Source: Burkholderiaceae bacterium (lineage in GTDB: Bacteria > Pseudomonadota > Gammaproteobacteria > Burkholderiales > Burkholderiaceae_B). From it: 45,080 bases of DNA. The notes below the pieces were generated by a model. It was not told the origin of the DNA, searched no databases, and saw nothing but the letters and a program-made list of their open reading frames with translations. Numbering within the stretch: position 1 is the first letter of the stretch; each line of letters begins with the position of its first letter. The stretch lies in assembly GCA_004322135.1 (NCBI GenBank), contig SCSG01000024.1, positions 1 through 45,080 on the forward strand, given 5' to 3'. The position numbers and the translations under genes are program-made. Shown here piece by piece: positions 1 through 7,728 of this stretch.

Positions 1-58
1 ATTTAGGTTGGATTCTAGGGCTGTTCGTTATGCTAGTCAATAATAATTTGGACATATA

Positions 59-70
59 TAATCTAGATTA
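59..70. promoter_or_regulatory. Candidate Rrf2 operator (perfect 12-bp palindrome)
   Basis: The sequence TAATCTAGATTA is a perfect palindrome inside an AT-rich stretch, 33 bp upstream of the Rrf2 regulator start. Rrf2 proteins are dimers that often repress their own genes through such sites. That this site is the operator is inference; no clear -35/-10 pair could be assigned around it. Confidence 0.45.
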
Positions 71-102
71 CAAATTAAATATAGCGTAGAGGCTGAGTGA
101 TC

Positions 103-606
103 ATGCGCATGAGTCAGGGGGTGGAATGGGGGCTGCACTGCTGTGTGGCGCTTGGCTGGATAGGCCAAGGCGAAGTGATTTCCACAGCGAAGCTGGCAGC
201 CAAATTTGGGTTACCGGCTGCCTATTTGAATAAGTCGTTGCAGGCGCTGGCGCGCGCCGGCGTTCTGGTTTCGTCGGCGGGTCCACGAGGTGGGTTTCGT
301 CTGGCGCGTGCGCCGTCAAAAATCACATTGCTAGAGGTCGTTGACGCCATTGAGGGCCCGGAGGCCGCATTTCGCTGTACTGAAATTCGCCGCACCGGCG
401 ACGGCGCGTCGCCAGCCAGCGAATGCAAACGGCCTTGCGCTGTTGCCGCTGCCATGCGCCAGGCTGAGGTGGCCTGGAGAAATGAATTGTCCAAGCAGAC
501 TATCGCCACTGTCATGGCAAGTGCGCCACAAGCGGCAGCTGACCGAGCCGTGCAATGGTTCGAGATCACACGTTCAGCGACGCCAACTTCGGCAGCGGTT
601 TCTTAG
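103..606 (+). CDS. Rrf2 family transcriptional regulator
   Basis: This is a 167-residue Rrf2-type winged-helix regulator. The opening MRMSQGVEWGLHCC, the helix-turn-helix at about residues 26-60 and the wing GPRGGFRLAR are typical of the family. Three cysteines at about 92, 108 and 112 (Cys-X15-Cys-X3-Cys) lie where Fe-S-binding members such as IscR and NsrR carry theirs, but the spacing differs, so an Fe-S cluster or thiol redox sensing is only possible. ATG 103 was chosen; ATG 109 or GTG 97 are alternatives and no strong Shine-Dalgarno separates them. Its stop overlaps the stop of the convergent RsiV-like gene. The oxidative-stress genes next to it (glutathione transferase, glutathione peroxidase) are plausible targets, by inference. 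Confidence 0.88.
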   Translation: MRMSQGVEWGLHCCVALGWIGQGEVISTAKLAAKFGLPAAYLNKSLQALARAGVLVSSAGPRGGFRLARAPSKITLLEVVDAIEGPEAAFRCTEIRRTGDGASPASECKRPCAVAAAMRQAEVAWRNELSKQTIATVMASAPQAAADRAVQWFEITRSATPTSAAVS

Positions 607-1400
607 GCGGGCAGGTATTCCGGTTTCAGGATTCCGTGCAATGCTCCATACGGGATAAGCAGCTCGGGCTGTCCCGACGAATAAGGTGCGATTTCGTACG
701 AGTTGTATTTCACAATCAGCCCGTGGTCCGTGAATCCGAAATTATCACTGGGCTTGAAGGGCCAGAGGCGGTTATAGGTGGCGGGGTCGTGCTTGGCGTC
801 GGGGTTGCTTGCCAGCCATTGCGTATGTGCCTGCTTCAGCGCGGCGACGTAGGCGTCGTGCTTGCCTGGCAAAAGGATATTGTCCAGCCCCAGCACCTTT
901 GCGCTGGCGTTGTCCCAGTTCAAAAATTGCGTGGCTGAAATGCCATGCGCCGCGCCGGTGTAGTACTGCCACGAGCCCAGTTCGATGACAGTCAGGTTCT
1001 TATTGCTGTAGCGGACGCGTGCTGTGAAAGAAACTGAATCGCGCGGCGCGGCAGTCTTCCAGAAATACGCTTCGAATCCAGCCAGGGTGGAGTAGGGTGG
1101 CGGTTGGTTGGAGCTGACTCCGGTCATGGTGGCCAGTGCGTAATCGACCAACTCGGTCAATTTTTGTCTGCCCGGAAAGATGAGCGAATCGACCTTGATT
1201 TCAGGGCAGTCACCCGTGCATCCCGGTTTTTTGTGATCCCACTTGAGCGGTTGTGTGAATGCGCCACTTTTACCTGACTGTGCAGCCGTCTCGGCAGGAA
1301 TAAGTGAAATGTTGCCGCTTGGCCCACTTGCACAGGCCGACAGAACAGCTGCCGAACATAGAATCAGTGCGTTGCGAAACAGGCGTCGGCGATGACTCAT
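603..1400 (-). CDS. RsiV-like (DUF3298) lipoprotein
   Basis: This 265-residue exported protein begins with a short basic region, a hydrophobic stretch and a lipobox (LSAC, Cys at about residue 23), so it should be a lipid-anchored envelope protein. The C-terminal half, with TDHGLIVKYNSYEIAPYSSG and a following LIPY, resembles the DUF3298 domain of RsiV-type proteins. RsiV in Bacillus binds lysozyme, but Gram-negative lipoproteins with this domain are mostly uncharacterised, so no function is claimed. The start codon overlaps the stop of the upstream glutathione transferase gene (ATGA), so the two are probably translationally coupled. It converges with the Rrf2 gene with a 4-bp overlap. Confidence 0.75.
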   Translation of the reverse strand: MSHRRRLFRNALILCSAAVLSACASGPSGNISLIPAETAAQSGKSGAFTQPLKWDHKKPGCTGDCPEIKVDSLIFPGRQKLTELVDYALATMTGVSSNQPPPYSTLAGFEAYFWKTAAPRDSVSFTARVRYSNKNLTVIELGSWQYYTGAAHGISATQFLNWDNASAKVLGLDNILLPGKHDAYVAALKQAHTQWLASNPDAKHDPATYNRLWPFKPSDNFGFTDHGLIVKYNSYEIAPYSSGQPELLIPYGALHGILKPEYLPA

Positions 1401-2104
1401 GCGTGCTGCCTGACCGTGTGGGAGTCCTGGCCGAACAGCGTCTTGCGCGCTTCGTCGGAATTGATCGTGGGCTGTGTATTGATGATCTTGGCCTTTTCAT
1501 AAGCCCGGACGGTGGCGGGGCGTGCGGCAATGACTTCGAACCAGCGCTTCAGATTCGGAAAGTCGTCAAGGTTCTGCTGCTGTTTTTCGTGCGGGACTAT
1601 CCATGGATAGGAAGCGATGTCGGCGATGGAATACTCGCCCGCAATGAAGTCGCGATTGGCGAGCTGCTTGTCCAGTACGCCATACAGACGACTTGTCTCG
1701 CGCACGTAACGGTCAACGGCGTAAGGCAGTTTCTCTGGGGCGTAGCTGGCGAAGTGGTGATTTTGCCCGGCCATGGGTCCCAGTCCGCCCACTTGCCAGA
1801 ACAGCCACTGAAGCACGTCGGTGCGCCCGCGAATGTCTTTGGGGATATAACGGCCGGTTTTCTCTGCCAGATACAAAAGGATTGCGCCCGATTCAAAGAT
1901 GGAAATCGGCGCACCACCGTCAGCGGGTGCGTGATCAATAATGGCGGGAATACGATTGTTGGGCGAGATTTTCAGAAACGCCGGCTTGAACTGGTCGCCC
2001 TTGCCGATGTTGACCGGATGCATGGTGTATGGCGTTGTTGTTTCCTCCAGGAACATCGTGATTTTGTGCCCGTTGGGTGTCGTCCAGTAATACAGATCGA
2101 TCAT
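1397..2104 (-). CDS. yfcG: Glutathione S-transferase, YfcG/Nu class
   Basis: A 235-residue cytosolic glutathione transferase very like Escherichia coli YfcG, which has disulfide-bond reductase activity with glutathione. The thioredoxin-like N-terminal domain carries TTPNGHKITMFLEE, the SPNNRIPAIIDH cis-proline region and FESGAILLYLAEKTGRY. The helical domain contains LQWLFWQVGGLGPMAGQNHH, which is diagnostic of this subgroup, and the usual SIADIASYPW. Length matches the family. It overlaps the RsiV-like gene by 4 bp and lies downstream of the glutathione peroxidase gene on the same strand, 130 bp away, so a shared thiol-stress role is likely. Confidence 0.92.
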   Translation of the reverse strand: MIDLYYWTTPNGHKITMFLEETTTPYTMHPVNIGKGDQFKPAFLKISPNNRIPAIIDHAPADGGAPISIFESGAILLYLAEKTGRYIPKDIRGRTDVLQWLFWQVGGLGPMAGQNHHFASYAPEKLPYAVDRYVRETSRLYGVLDKQLANRDFIAGEYSIADIASYPWIVPHEKQQQNLDDFPNLKRWFEVIAARPATVRAYEKAKIINTQPTINSDEARKTLFGQDSHTVRQHA

Positions 2105-2234
2105 TGCAATTCTCTGAATGTTGGAGTTTGGTCAGTTGCGTGTGGCAGTGCGTTTGTTTAAATGCGAGAGGCTTGAAGTGGTGGCGTAGCCGCGGCCCGC
2201 AGTGTGCACGGCATGGCTTGCCGCTGGTTTGACT

Positions 2235-2732
2235 CTAGCCCGCCGTGGCCGCGGTGAGCGATTTTTCAATATCACCGCGTAGTTCGTCGGGCGTGGTCGA
2301 GGAACCATAACGTTTCACGACCTGGCCATCTCGTCCCACCAGGAATTTTGTAAAGTTCCATTTGATGGCTTCCGTGCCCAGCACGCCCGATTTCTCATTT
2401 TTGAGCCATTGGTAAAGTGGGTGCGCACTGGTTCCGTTGACGTCGATTTTGGCGAACAGCGGGAAAGTGACCTGGTAATTGGTGGTGCAGAATTCGAGGA
2501 TCTGCGATTCGGTGCCTGGCTCCTGATGCCCGAATTGGTCACACGGAAATCCCAGAACGACGAAACCCTGGTCTTTGTAATGTCGATACAGGGACTCGAG
2601 GCCTTCATATTGCGGGGTGAAGCCGCACTTGGAGGCAACGTTTACGACCAGCGCCACTGTACCCTGGTAGCGCGACAGCGCGACAGGTTCGTTTGTGATT
2701 GAGTCGGCGGAAAATGAATTAAGCGATGGCAT
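2235..2732 (-). CDS. Glutathione peroxidase family protein
   Basis: This 165-residue protein is a complete, cysteine-type glutathione peroxidase (BtuE-like) that reduces hydrogen peroxide and organic hydroperoxides with thiols. The peroxidatic cysteine is in NVASKCGFTPQY (about residue 36), the LGFPCDQFGHQEPG block follows at about 60-73, and the catalytic Trp/Asn are in WNFTKFLV near residue 125. There is no selenocysteine codon. The start MPSLNSFSADS gives the normal family length. It is transcribed in the same direction as the YfcG-type gene. A dyad just upstream may regulate it. Confidence 0.93.
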   Translation of the reverse strand: MPSLNSFSADSITNEPVALSRYQGTVALVVNVASKCGFTPQYEGLESLYRHYKDQGFVVLGFPCDQFGHQEPGTESQILEFCTTNYQVTFPLFAKIDVNGTSAHPLYQWLKNEKSGVLGTEAIKWNFTKFLVGRDGQVVKRYGSSTTPDELRGDIEKSLTAATAG

Positions 2733-2753
2733 GGCAGCCCCTGTGTGGAAAGC

Positions 2754-2766
2754 GTAGTGTCACTAC
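2754..2766. promoter_or_regulatory. Dyad upstream of glutathione peroxidase
   Basis: The arms GTAGTG and CACTAC flank a single T, forming a 13-bp dyad centred 28 bp upstream of the glutathione peroxidase start codon. The position would suit an operator or promoter element. No regulator can be assigned from the sequence. Confidence 0.3.
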
Positions 2767-2914
2767 TTTAGCAGGGCGTTGCCGATGCGTCTATTTCAGT
2801 CTGTAGCGCGTGGCTTGCGCAGGCGTTCGCCCACTGGCCGGCCACTCGCCGGTGTGCGAGGTGGCCGTTGGTACGTCTTTGTCCGACGCATGCTTTCCCT
2901 TTGCAGACGCTTTT

Positions 2915-3742
2915 TTACTTATCTTGCAACGCGCGCTCGAACCAGACTCGGGGTGATATGCCTTGGTCCGGACCCAGTATTGAGAAGCCGCCGTCAACGG
3001 GGATGTCCACGCCTGTTATCCAGGAAGCCGCGTCCGATGCCACGAAGGCGACGACGCGTCCAATTTCCAGACCGTCGCCGACACGGCCGAGCGGGTGGAA
3101 AAGCTTGCCGACCTCGTCGGCGCGAGTGCGCGAATTATGGCTAAGCCGCACGACCGACGGCGACCAGGTCCAGGCAGGAGAAACCGCGACGGCGCGTATG
3201 CCCTGCGGGGCAATCGTTACCGCCAGGTTCTTCGTAAACTGCAGCATTGCCGCCTTGGATGCGGGATAGAGGGCGCGGCCTGCCGCGCCGAATTTGCCGC
3301 CGGTGCTGCCCAGGTTGACGATGCAACTGCCGCGCTGCAAATGAGGCAGGGCCTTTTGCGCGAAGATCGCCGCTGAGATGAGGTTGACCCCCAGTGTACG
3401 GTGCCATTGTTCACGGGTGGAGGCCACGCCGTTGTCATCGTAGCTGCACGCGTTGTTGACAAGAATGTCAAGGTGGCCGAAGGTGGCTATCGTACGTTCG
3501 ATGCACTGGTCGATCTGCTCGTCTTCTTGAATGTCGGTGGGGCAATATATGGCCTTGCCGCCTTGAGATTCGATCTCGGCGACAATGGCGGCACCTGCTT
3601 CGGTATTGCGCCCGACAATAGTCACTGAGGCGCCGCAAGCCGTCAGGGCCCGGGCGATGTCGGAACCCAGCCCCTGGGTGCTGCCGGTAACGATGGCGGC
3701 CTTGCCTTCCAGCGAGGGTAGAACGGGTACGTGAGTTGTCAT
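2915..3742 (-). CDS. Short-chain dehydrogenase/reductase, probable cis-diol dehydrogenase
   Basis: A 275-residue NAD(P)-dependent SDR oxidoreductase. The cofactor motif TGSTQGLG is at residues 19-26, NNA at 96-98, the catalytic Ser at about 146 (LGSTGG) and Tyr159/Lys163 in YPASK. The C-terminal PVDGGF motif is standard. It is the last gene of the leftward operon with Rieske dioxygenase subunits and overlaps the isochorismatase-like gene by 4 bp. The context suggests that it oxidises the cis-dihydrodiol made by the dioxygenase to a catechol or a related product. The family assignment is firm; the substrate is inference. Confidence 0.88.
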   Translation of the reverse strand: MTTHVPVLPSLEGKAAIVTGSTQGLGSDIARALTACGASVTIVGRNTEAGAAIVAEIESQGGKAIYCPTDIQEDEQIDQCIERTIATFGHLDILVNNACSYDDNGVASTREQWHRTLGVNLISAAIFAQKALPHLQRGSCIVNLGSTGGKFGAAGRALYPASKAAMLQFTKNLAVTIAPQGIRAVAVSPAWTWSPSVVRLSHNSRTRADEVGKLFHPLGRVGDGLEIGRVVAFVASDAASWITGVDIPVDGGFSILGPDQGISPRVWFERALQDK

Positions 3743-4350
3743 GATGGGTAGTTATCGAAAAAGTGTGATACGCCGTCGGCGTCGAGTATTTCTGCCATCA
3801 GGCTCATGCTGTCAAGGGATGCCTGGTGAGTAGCCGGGTTGGCGCTGGCGCACGCCGGTGCGGCTACCATGACGTCGTACCCCGCATCGGCGGCGTGTCG
3901 CAAGGTGCCTTCCACCACAGAATGGGTTGCGACCCCCGCGATCAGAAGCCGCGAGGCGTGAACCGCGCGCAGGACTTCTTCGAGCGGGCTGCCAAAGAAC
4001 GCATTGATGCGGGTGTGCTTCACGACGAATTCAAGTGGGTTGGTTTCGTCGGGCGCAAGGTCGGGGTAAAACTGCGCCCCCCAGCTGCCCTCAGTCATGG
4101 CCTCAATGGCTACGACGTTGCGCATGACTGGCATGTTGGGCACCAGGTCGGCATAGTCTGGACGGAAGGCGATGCGCACGTGAACGATTGGCATTTTGCA
4201 GGCGCGCGCGCGCTGTAGCAGCATGCTTGCCGCGCTTATCAGGTTTTGCCGCGCCGGACTGTCGGCTCCTAGACCGACGCGGATCTTGCCATTCTCGTGC
4301 AGGACGTCATTCTGGTAATGCAGCGCGATCAGCGCCGTGACTGCCGGCAT
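3739..4350 (-). CDS. Isochorismatase-fold protein with altered active site
   Basis: This 203-residue protein has the isochorismatase/cysteine-hydrolase fold. The family triad is Asp-Lys-Cys. Here the N-terminal block reads LIALHYQNDV, with His11 where the catalytic Asp normally lies (VIDMQNDF-type block). The conserved Lys is present (about Lys111, VVKHTRINAF). The nucleophile block reads GVATHSVVEG, with Val145 at the Cys position. Some members (the EntB/PhzD isochorismatase domain) also lack the Cys, but they keep the Asp. It sits between the dioxygenase beta-subunit gene and the dehydrogenase gene with tight overlaps, so it belongs to the aromatic operon. Its role is unknown; amidase, hydratase or binding functions are all possible. 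Confidence 0.82.
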   Translation of the reverse strand: MPAVTALIALHYQNDVLHENGKIRVGLGADSPARQNLISAASMLLQRARACKMPIVHVRIAFRPDYADLVPNMPVMRNVVAIEAMTEGSWGAQFYPDLAPDETNPLEFVVKHTRINAFFGSPLEEVLRAVHASRLLIAGVATHSVVEGTLRHAADAGYDVMVAAPACASANPATHQASLDSMSLMAEILDADGVSHFFDNYPS

Positions 4351-4883
4351 TAGATATACACCTGAATCGAACCGAGTGTGGCTTCACAATTTACAAGATT
4401 CACCTGTTTCAGGCGGATGCGCCATCCGTCGTCAGTGGACGCCAGTTTATGGATGTACGAGCCGGCCAGATGACGCTGATCGCCCTTGCGCCATTCTGTG
4501 AGGTGAAAAGCCGAGCGCACCACCAGATAGCCTTCGCTGTCAGTGCCGTCGATCATGACGCTGCCGACTACCCGTGACGTGTGGGTAATGGGCTGCTGTG
4601 CCCAGTTGCGTGGGCTGTTAAGGGTACGCATGCGCGTCTCGCGCAGCATTTTATTGTCCCAGCATAGCGAAATATGATCGTAGGGATTCTCTTGCCCATG
4701 CTTCTGGGGAATCCAGTACATACCGTCCTCGGTCCAAAGCGCCAGCCACTCGTCCCACTTGCGCTCGTCCAGCAGACGCGCTTCGTGGTAGAGAAATTGC
4801 TGGACCTGGTTGTACGTTTCGGATGGCGTGGTGACCGTCTTGACGTTGTCGCTGGTGACGTCGAAATCTGTATCGAAAAGCAT
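4350..4883 (-). CDS. Aromatic-ring-hydroxylating dioxygenase beta subunit
   Basis: A 177-residue small subunit of a Rieske non-heme iron dioxygenase (SnoaL-like cone fold), which assembles with the alpha subunit into a hexamer and has a structural role. Typical stretches are QFLYHEARLLDERKWDEWLALW, DGMYWIP, the HISLCWDNK region and the C-terminal RLKQVNLVNCEATLGSIQVYI region. The whole is closest in style to benzoate/anthranilate-type BenB/AntB subunits. It starts 24 bp after the alpha-subunit gene and its last base is shared with the first base of the isochorismatase-like gene. Both indicate one mRNA. Confidence 0.92.
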   Translation of the reverse strand: MLFDTDFDVTSDNVKTVTTPSETYNQVQQFLYHEARLLDERKWDEWLALWTEDGMYWIPQKHGQENPYDHISLCWDNKMLRETRMRTLNSPRNWAQQPITHTSRVVGSVMIDGTDSEGYLVVRSAFHLTEWRKGDQRHLAGSYIHKLASTDDGWRIRLKQVNLVNCEATLGSIQVYI

Positions 4884-4907
4884 TTTGATCTCCTTGAATC
4901 CGGTGCT

Positions 4908-6215
4908 TCAGATTTGCCCAAGCATGTATTGCTTCCAGGCGCGGAATTGATTGCGCATGGGCAACTCGCTGGTTCCGTTGACAGAAACCATACCTCCCGG
5001 AATAGTCTTGTCGGTGCCGGCGTAGCGATGCTGACTGACCCAGTCACCGCCGTTGGTCTCGTTGCCAAGCTGGCAACGGTTGTAGACCTCAAGGTCGTCG
5101 GGCATGACGTTGGATGAAGGAGAGTTGATAAGGTTGGCGTACATCAGGCCCCGTTTGAACACTTCGTCCGGAGCGCCTTTGAGCTTGAACACCTGGATTT
5201 CAACCCGGGTGCTGTTGACGGTTAAGGGCCGGATGACGCGGAACTGCTGGAATACCGTGTGCGGTGAGCCGCTGCCGTAAATGATGGTGTTGTGGCGGTT
5301 TTCGCCCAGGATGGCCAGGGCCTTTTCGCGGCCGTAGGCAGCCACCAGCGACTCGAAGTGCGCGTGGCTGACCGGATCGGTTTCGATGGCGCCGGGGTTG
5401 AAAATGCCTTCCATATAGCCGTGGCCGTAGTCAAAGGCGCAAAGCGCAAGCTTTTCCCAGAAGGTGTAGGGCTCGCCGTTGCCGTCCATGATGTGCAGTT
5501 CAAGCGGCATTTCACCAAGAATTTTGGCCTGTTCCCGTGCCGACGAGTAGGACGACTCGTGGGTCACCCGGGCGTGCATGGTGTCGTGCAGATTTTCGTA
5601 AAAGACTTTCCAGTTTGAAGGTTGAAGCACCTTGAAAATGCCGCCTGCAACTTCCACTTCGCCTTCCGGAGAACGGTCGCACATATTGTCGATGGAAGAG
5701 CGAACCCCGCCCAAAAAATCAGTGAGGGTAGGGCCTGAGGCGGCTTGGCTGGCAAAGACAAACCCGCGATAGCTTTCAACACGTGCAAGCCGGCGCATGC
5801 CGAAGTTCGGTTTCTTGGGGTCGAAGTTCGTGCCCTCGAACCCGGCGCGCATTGGGGCAGCCAGATGCGCCCCATTAAGCTGGAAGGTCCAGGCATGATA
5901 GGGGCAGCGAAAAAAGCGCCCTGTATTTCCTTCGCTTTCGGCCGGCACCAGTTGCGCCCCTTTGTGCGGACAGCGGTTATACATCACGTTGACCGTCTGG
6001 TCGGCGTCGCGCGTCATGATGACGTCCTGATCACCGATGCGGGTAGCGTAAAAATCGCCCACTTTGGGCACCTGGCTTTCGTGGCCTACGTAGATCCAGG
6101 CGTGACCGTAGATGCGTTCCATTTCAAGCTGAAACAGATCCGGGTCGGTGTAAACAGACTTGTGTACACAGTCGTCCCGAACCAGATCGGCGATTTGTTG
6201 ATTGGTGTACTGCAT
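4908..6215 (-). CDS. Rieske aromatic-ring-hydroxylating dioxygenase alpha subunit
   Basis: The catalytic subunit (435 residues) of a two-component ring-hydroxylating dioxygenase. The Rieske [2Fe-2S] ligands are in RCPHKG and CPYHAW (Cys82/His84 and Cys104/His107). The mononuclear iron site has the pattern D-X2-H-X4-H in ENLHDTMHARVTH (Asp211, His214, His219), with the final carboxylate probably one of the Asp pair near 373-374 (MPDDLEVYNR). I placed the start at MQYTNQQ because AGGAGG lies 6 bp before that ATG; a TTG six codons earlier is inside the leader. It belongs to the benzoate/anthranilate/salicylate-type branch, but the substrate cannot be read from sequence. No ferredoxin or reductase gene is nearby. 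Confidence 0.93.
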   Translation of the reverse strand: MQYTNQQIADLVRDDCVHKSVYTDPDLFQLEMERIYGHAWIYVGHESQVPKVGDFYATRIGDQDVIMTRDADQTVNVMYNRCPHKGAQLVPAESEGNTGRFFRCPYHAWTFQLNGAHLAAPMRAGFEGTNFDPKKPNFGMRRLARVESYRGFVFASQAASGPTLTDFLGGVRSSIDNMCDRSPEGEVEVAGGIFKVLQPSNWKVFYENLHDTMHARVTHESSYSSAREQAKILGEMPLELHIMDGNGEPYTFWEKLALCAFDYGHGYMEGIFNPGAIETDPVSHAHFESLVAAYGREKALAILGENRHNTIIYGSGSPHTVFQQFRVIRPLTVNSTRVEIQVFKLKGAPDEVFKRGLMYANLINSPSSNVMPDDLEVYNRCQLGNETNGGDWVSQHRYAGTDKTIPGGMVSVNGTSELPMRNQFRAWKQYMLGQI

Positions 6216-6313
6216 GGTGAACCTCCTAGCCAAAACTTTGCTTCCGGCTCCGTAAAAATAGTTGAATGAATGTCAGGTGCTGCTGTGTAGGCCAATTGGA
6301 CCGGGGTGCACGT

Positions 6314-7486
6314 TTATTTCATCTTGCACTGAGGGGCGTATCGGTCGTGGTAGTCCGTGAAAATTGTTCCCACGGTTTTATTCGTGATTTGGCCCTTATC
6401 GTTTTTGACGATAAGCCGCATGTAATAGTTTTGAATGGGGTATTGATTGTTGTTGAACCTGAAGTTGCCCTGTACGGCCTTGAAGGGCGCAGAACGCAGT
6501 GCCTGGCGGAAGGCGTTTTTGTCCTCGATCTTGCCGTGAACCTTGCGAATGGCCCCGTCAAGCAGCATGGCCGAGTCATAACCCTGAGCCGCGTACATGG
6601 TGGGTATGCGGTGGTAGGTTTTCTGAAAGTCTTCCATGAACTGTTTGTTTTGCGGATTATTCAGGTCCGGCGACCATTGTGAAGCGTTATACATGCCCAG
6701 CATCGGGTCACCGACAGCCTTGATGGTGTCCTGGTCACCCGAAAAGCCAGGGGTGTACATGGTCATGTTCTTGGACAGTCCCGATGCGACGAGTTGCTTG
6801 ATGAAGCTGATACCCATGCCGCCCGGCAGGAAGAAAAATACCGCATCGGCCTTCGAGGCACGTGCCTGAGCGATTTCAGCCGAATAGTCCAGCTGACCCA
6901 GCTTCACGTACACCTCGTCGGCGATCTTGCCCGTATAAAGATGCTTGAAGCCTTCGATGGATTCACGCCCTCCTGGGTAATTGGGGGCTATCAGGAACAC
7001 ACTTTTGTGCTTCTGCTCGCTGACGTATTTGCCCATGGCGGCGGGGATATCCTCGTTTTGCCATGACACGACAAAAAAATCTTTGTTGCATTTGGCGCCG
7101 GCATACTCCTGCGGCCCGGTGTTGGTCGAAATATAAATGGTGTCGTTCGCCAAAATGCCGGGCATGACGGGCAACAGCACGTTCGAGAACACCATGCCGG
7201 TCATGACGTCGACATGGTCGCGTTTGAGCATGCGGTCAACCGCCTGCTTGCCGATGTCGGCTTTTTGCTGGTCGTCCATGACCACGACCTCGGTGGGTAG
7301 CCCGCCCAGCTTGCCGCCGGCGTGCTTGACTCCCAATTCGAACCCATCCCGTATATCGATACCCAGTGCGCCTCCGGGCCCGGAGAGAGTGGACAGAAAA
7401 CCGACTTTGACTGAATCGGCGCCGTAGGCGGCTGAGGTGGATAGAGCAAGGGCTGACAATGCTGCAGCGAGTACGCCTAATTTCAT
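6314..7486 (-). CDS. ABC transporter periplasmic binding protein (HAAT/LivJ type)
   Basis: This 390-residue protein has a signal peptide (MKLGVLAAALSALALSTSAA, cleavage near residue 22-24) followed by a type I periplasmic-binding fold of the branched-chain amino acid family: KVGFLSTLSGPGGALG, the DDQQKADIGKQAVDRML helix and YSAEIAQARASKADAVFFFLPG. It is the first gene of the leftward dioxygenase operon, 98 bp upstream of the alpha-subunit gene. Aromatic-acid-binding relatives are common in such clusters, so it probably delivers the dioxygenase substrate to the LivHMGF-type transporter encoded 1.3 kb away. The ligand is inferred from context. Confidence 0.9.
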   Translation of the reverse strand: MKLGVLAAALSALALSTSAAYGADSVKVGFLSTLSGPGGALGIDIRDGFELGVKHAGGKLGGLPTEVVVMDDQQKADIGKQAVDRMLKRDHVDVMTGMVFSNVLLPVMPGILANDTIYISTNTGPQEYAGAKCNKDFFVVSWQNEDIPAAMGKYVSEQKHKSVFLIAPNYPGGRESIEGFKHLYTGKIADEVYVKLGQLDYSAEIAQARASKADAVFFFLPGGMGISFIKQLVASGLSKNMTMYTPGFSGDQDTIKAVGDPMLGMYNASQWSPDLNNPQNKQFMEDFQKTYHRIPTMYAAQGYDSAMLLDGAIRKVHGKIEDKNAFRQALRSAPFKAVQGNFRFNNNQYPIQNYYMRLIVKNDKGQITNKTVGTIFTDYHDRYAPQCKMK

Positions 7487-7578
7487 ATGTGTCTCCTGTG
7501 TGAGCCGGATCCATCTGGTGGCCGGTTCTTTATGTATTTCCTTGCCTTGTTCCCGTGTGGGGGCTTTGGCTCGGACGA

Positions 7579-7596
7579 ATGAGTAGCCCTACTCAT
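7579..7596. promoter_or_regulatory. Dyad in the divergent binding-protein/AraC intergenic region
   Basis: ATGAGTAG and CTACTCAT flank CC, giving perfect 8-bp arms. The site lies in the 242-bp space between the divergent binding-protein gene and the AraC-family gene. A related element, GGGCTATCCAC at about 7618-7628, resembles one arm (reverse strand GGGCTACTCAT). AraC regulators usually bind paired half-sites, so this region is a good candidate control element for both genes. The assignment is inference. Confidence 0.5.
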
Positions 7597-7728
7597 AATG
7601 TTGAATCGCGGGAATATGGGCTATCCACTAATAGCAATTTTCAGCCAAATCGGGCAACATTAGTACGAAAAAGGAGAGTTGGGGTGGCTCGGTCACCCAA
7701 TCGTCTCGTCCTGCCAAGGAGGCCTGCT

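Noticed and set aside
2791-2997. Basic leftward frame in the gap between peroxidase and dehydrogenase
   Set aside because: It overlaps the dehydrogenase C-terminus in another frame and shows no family features.
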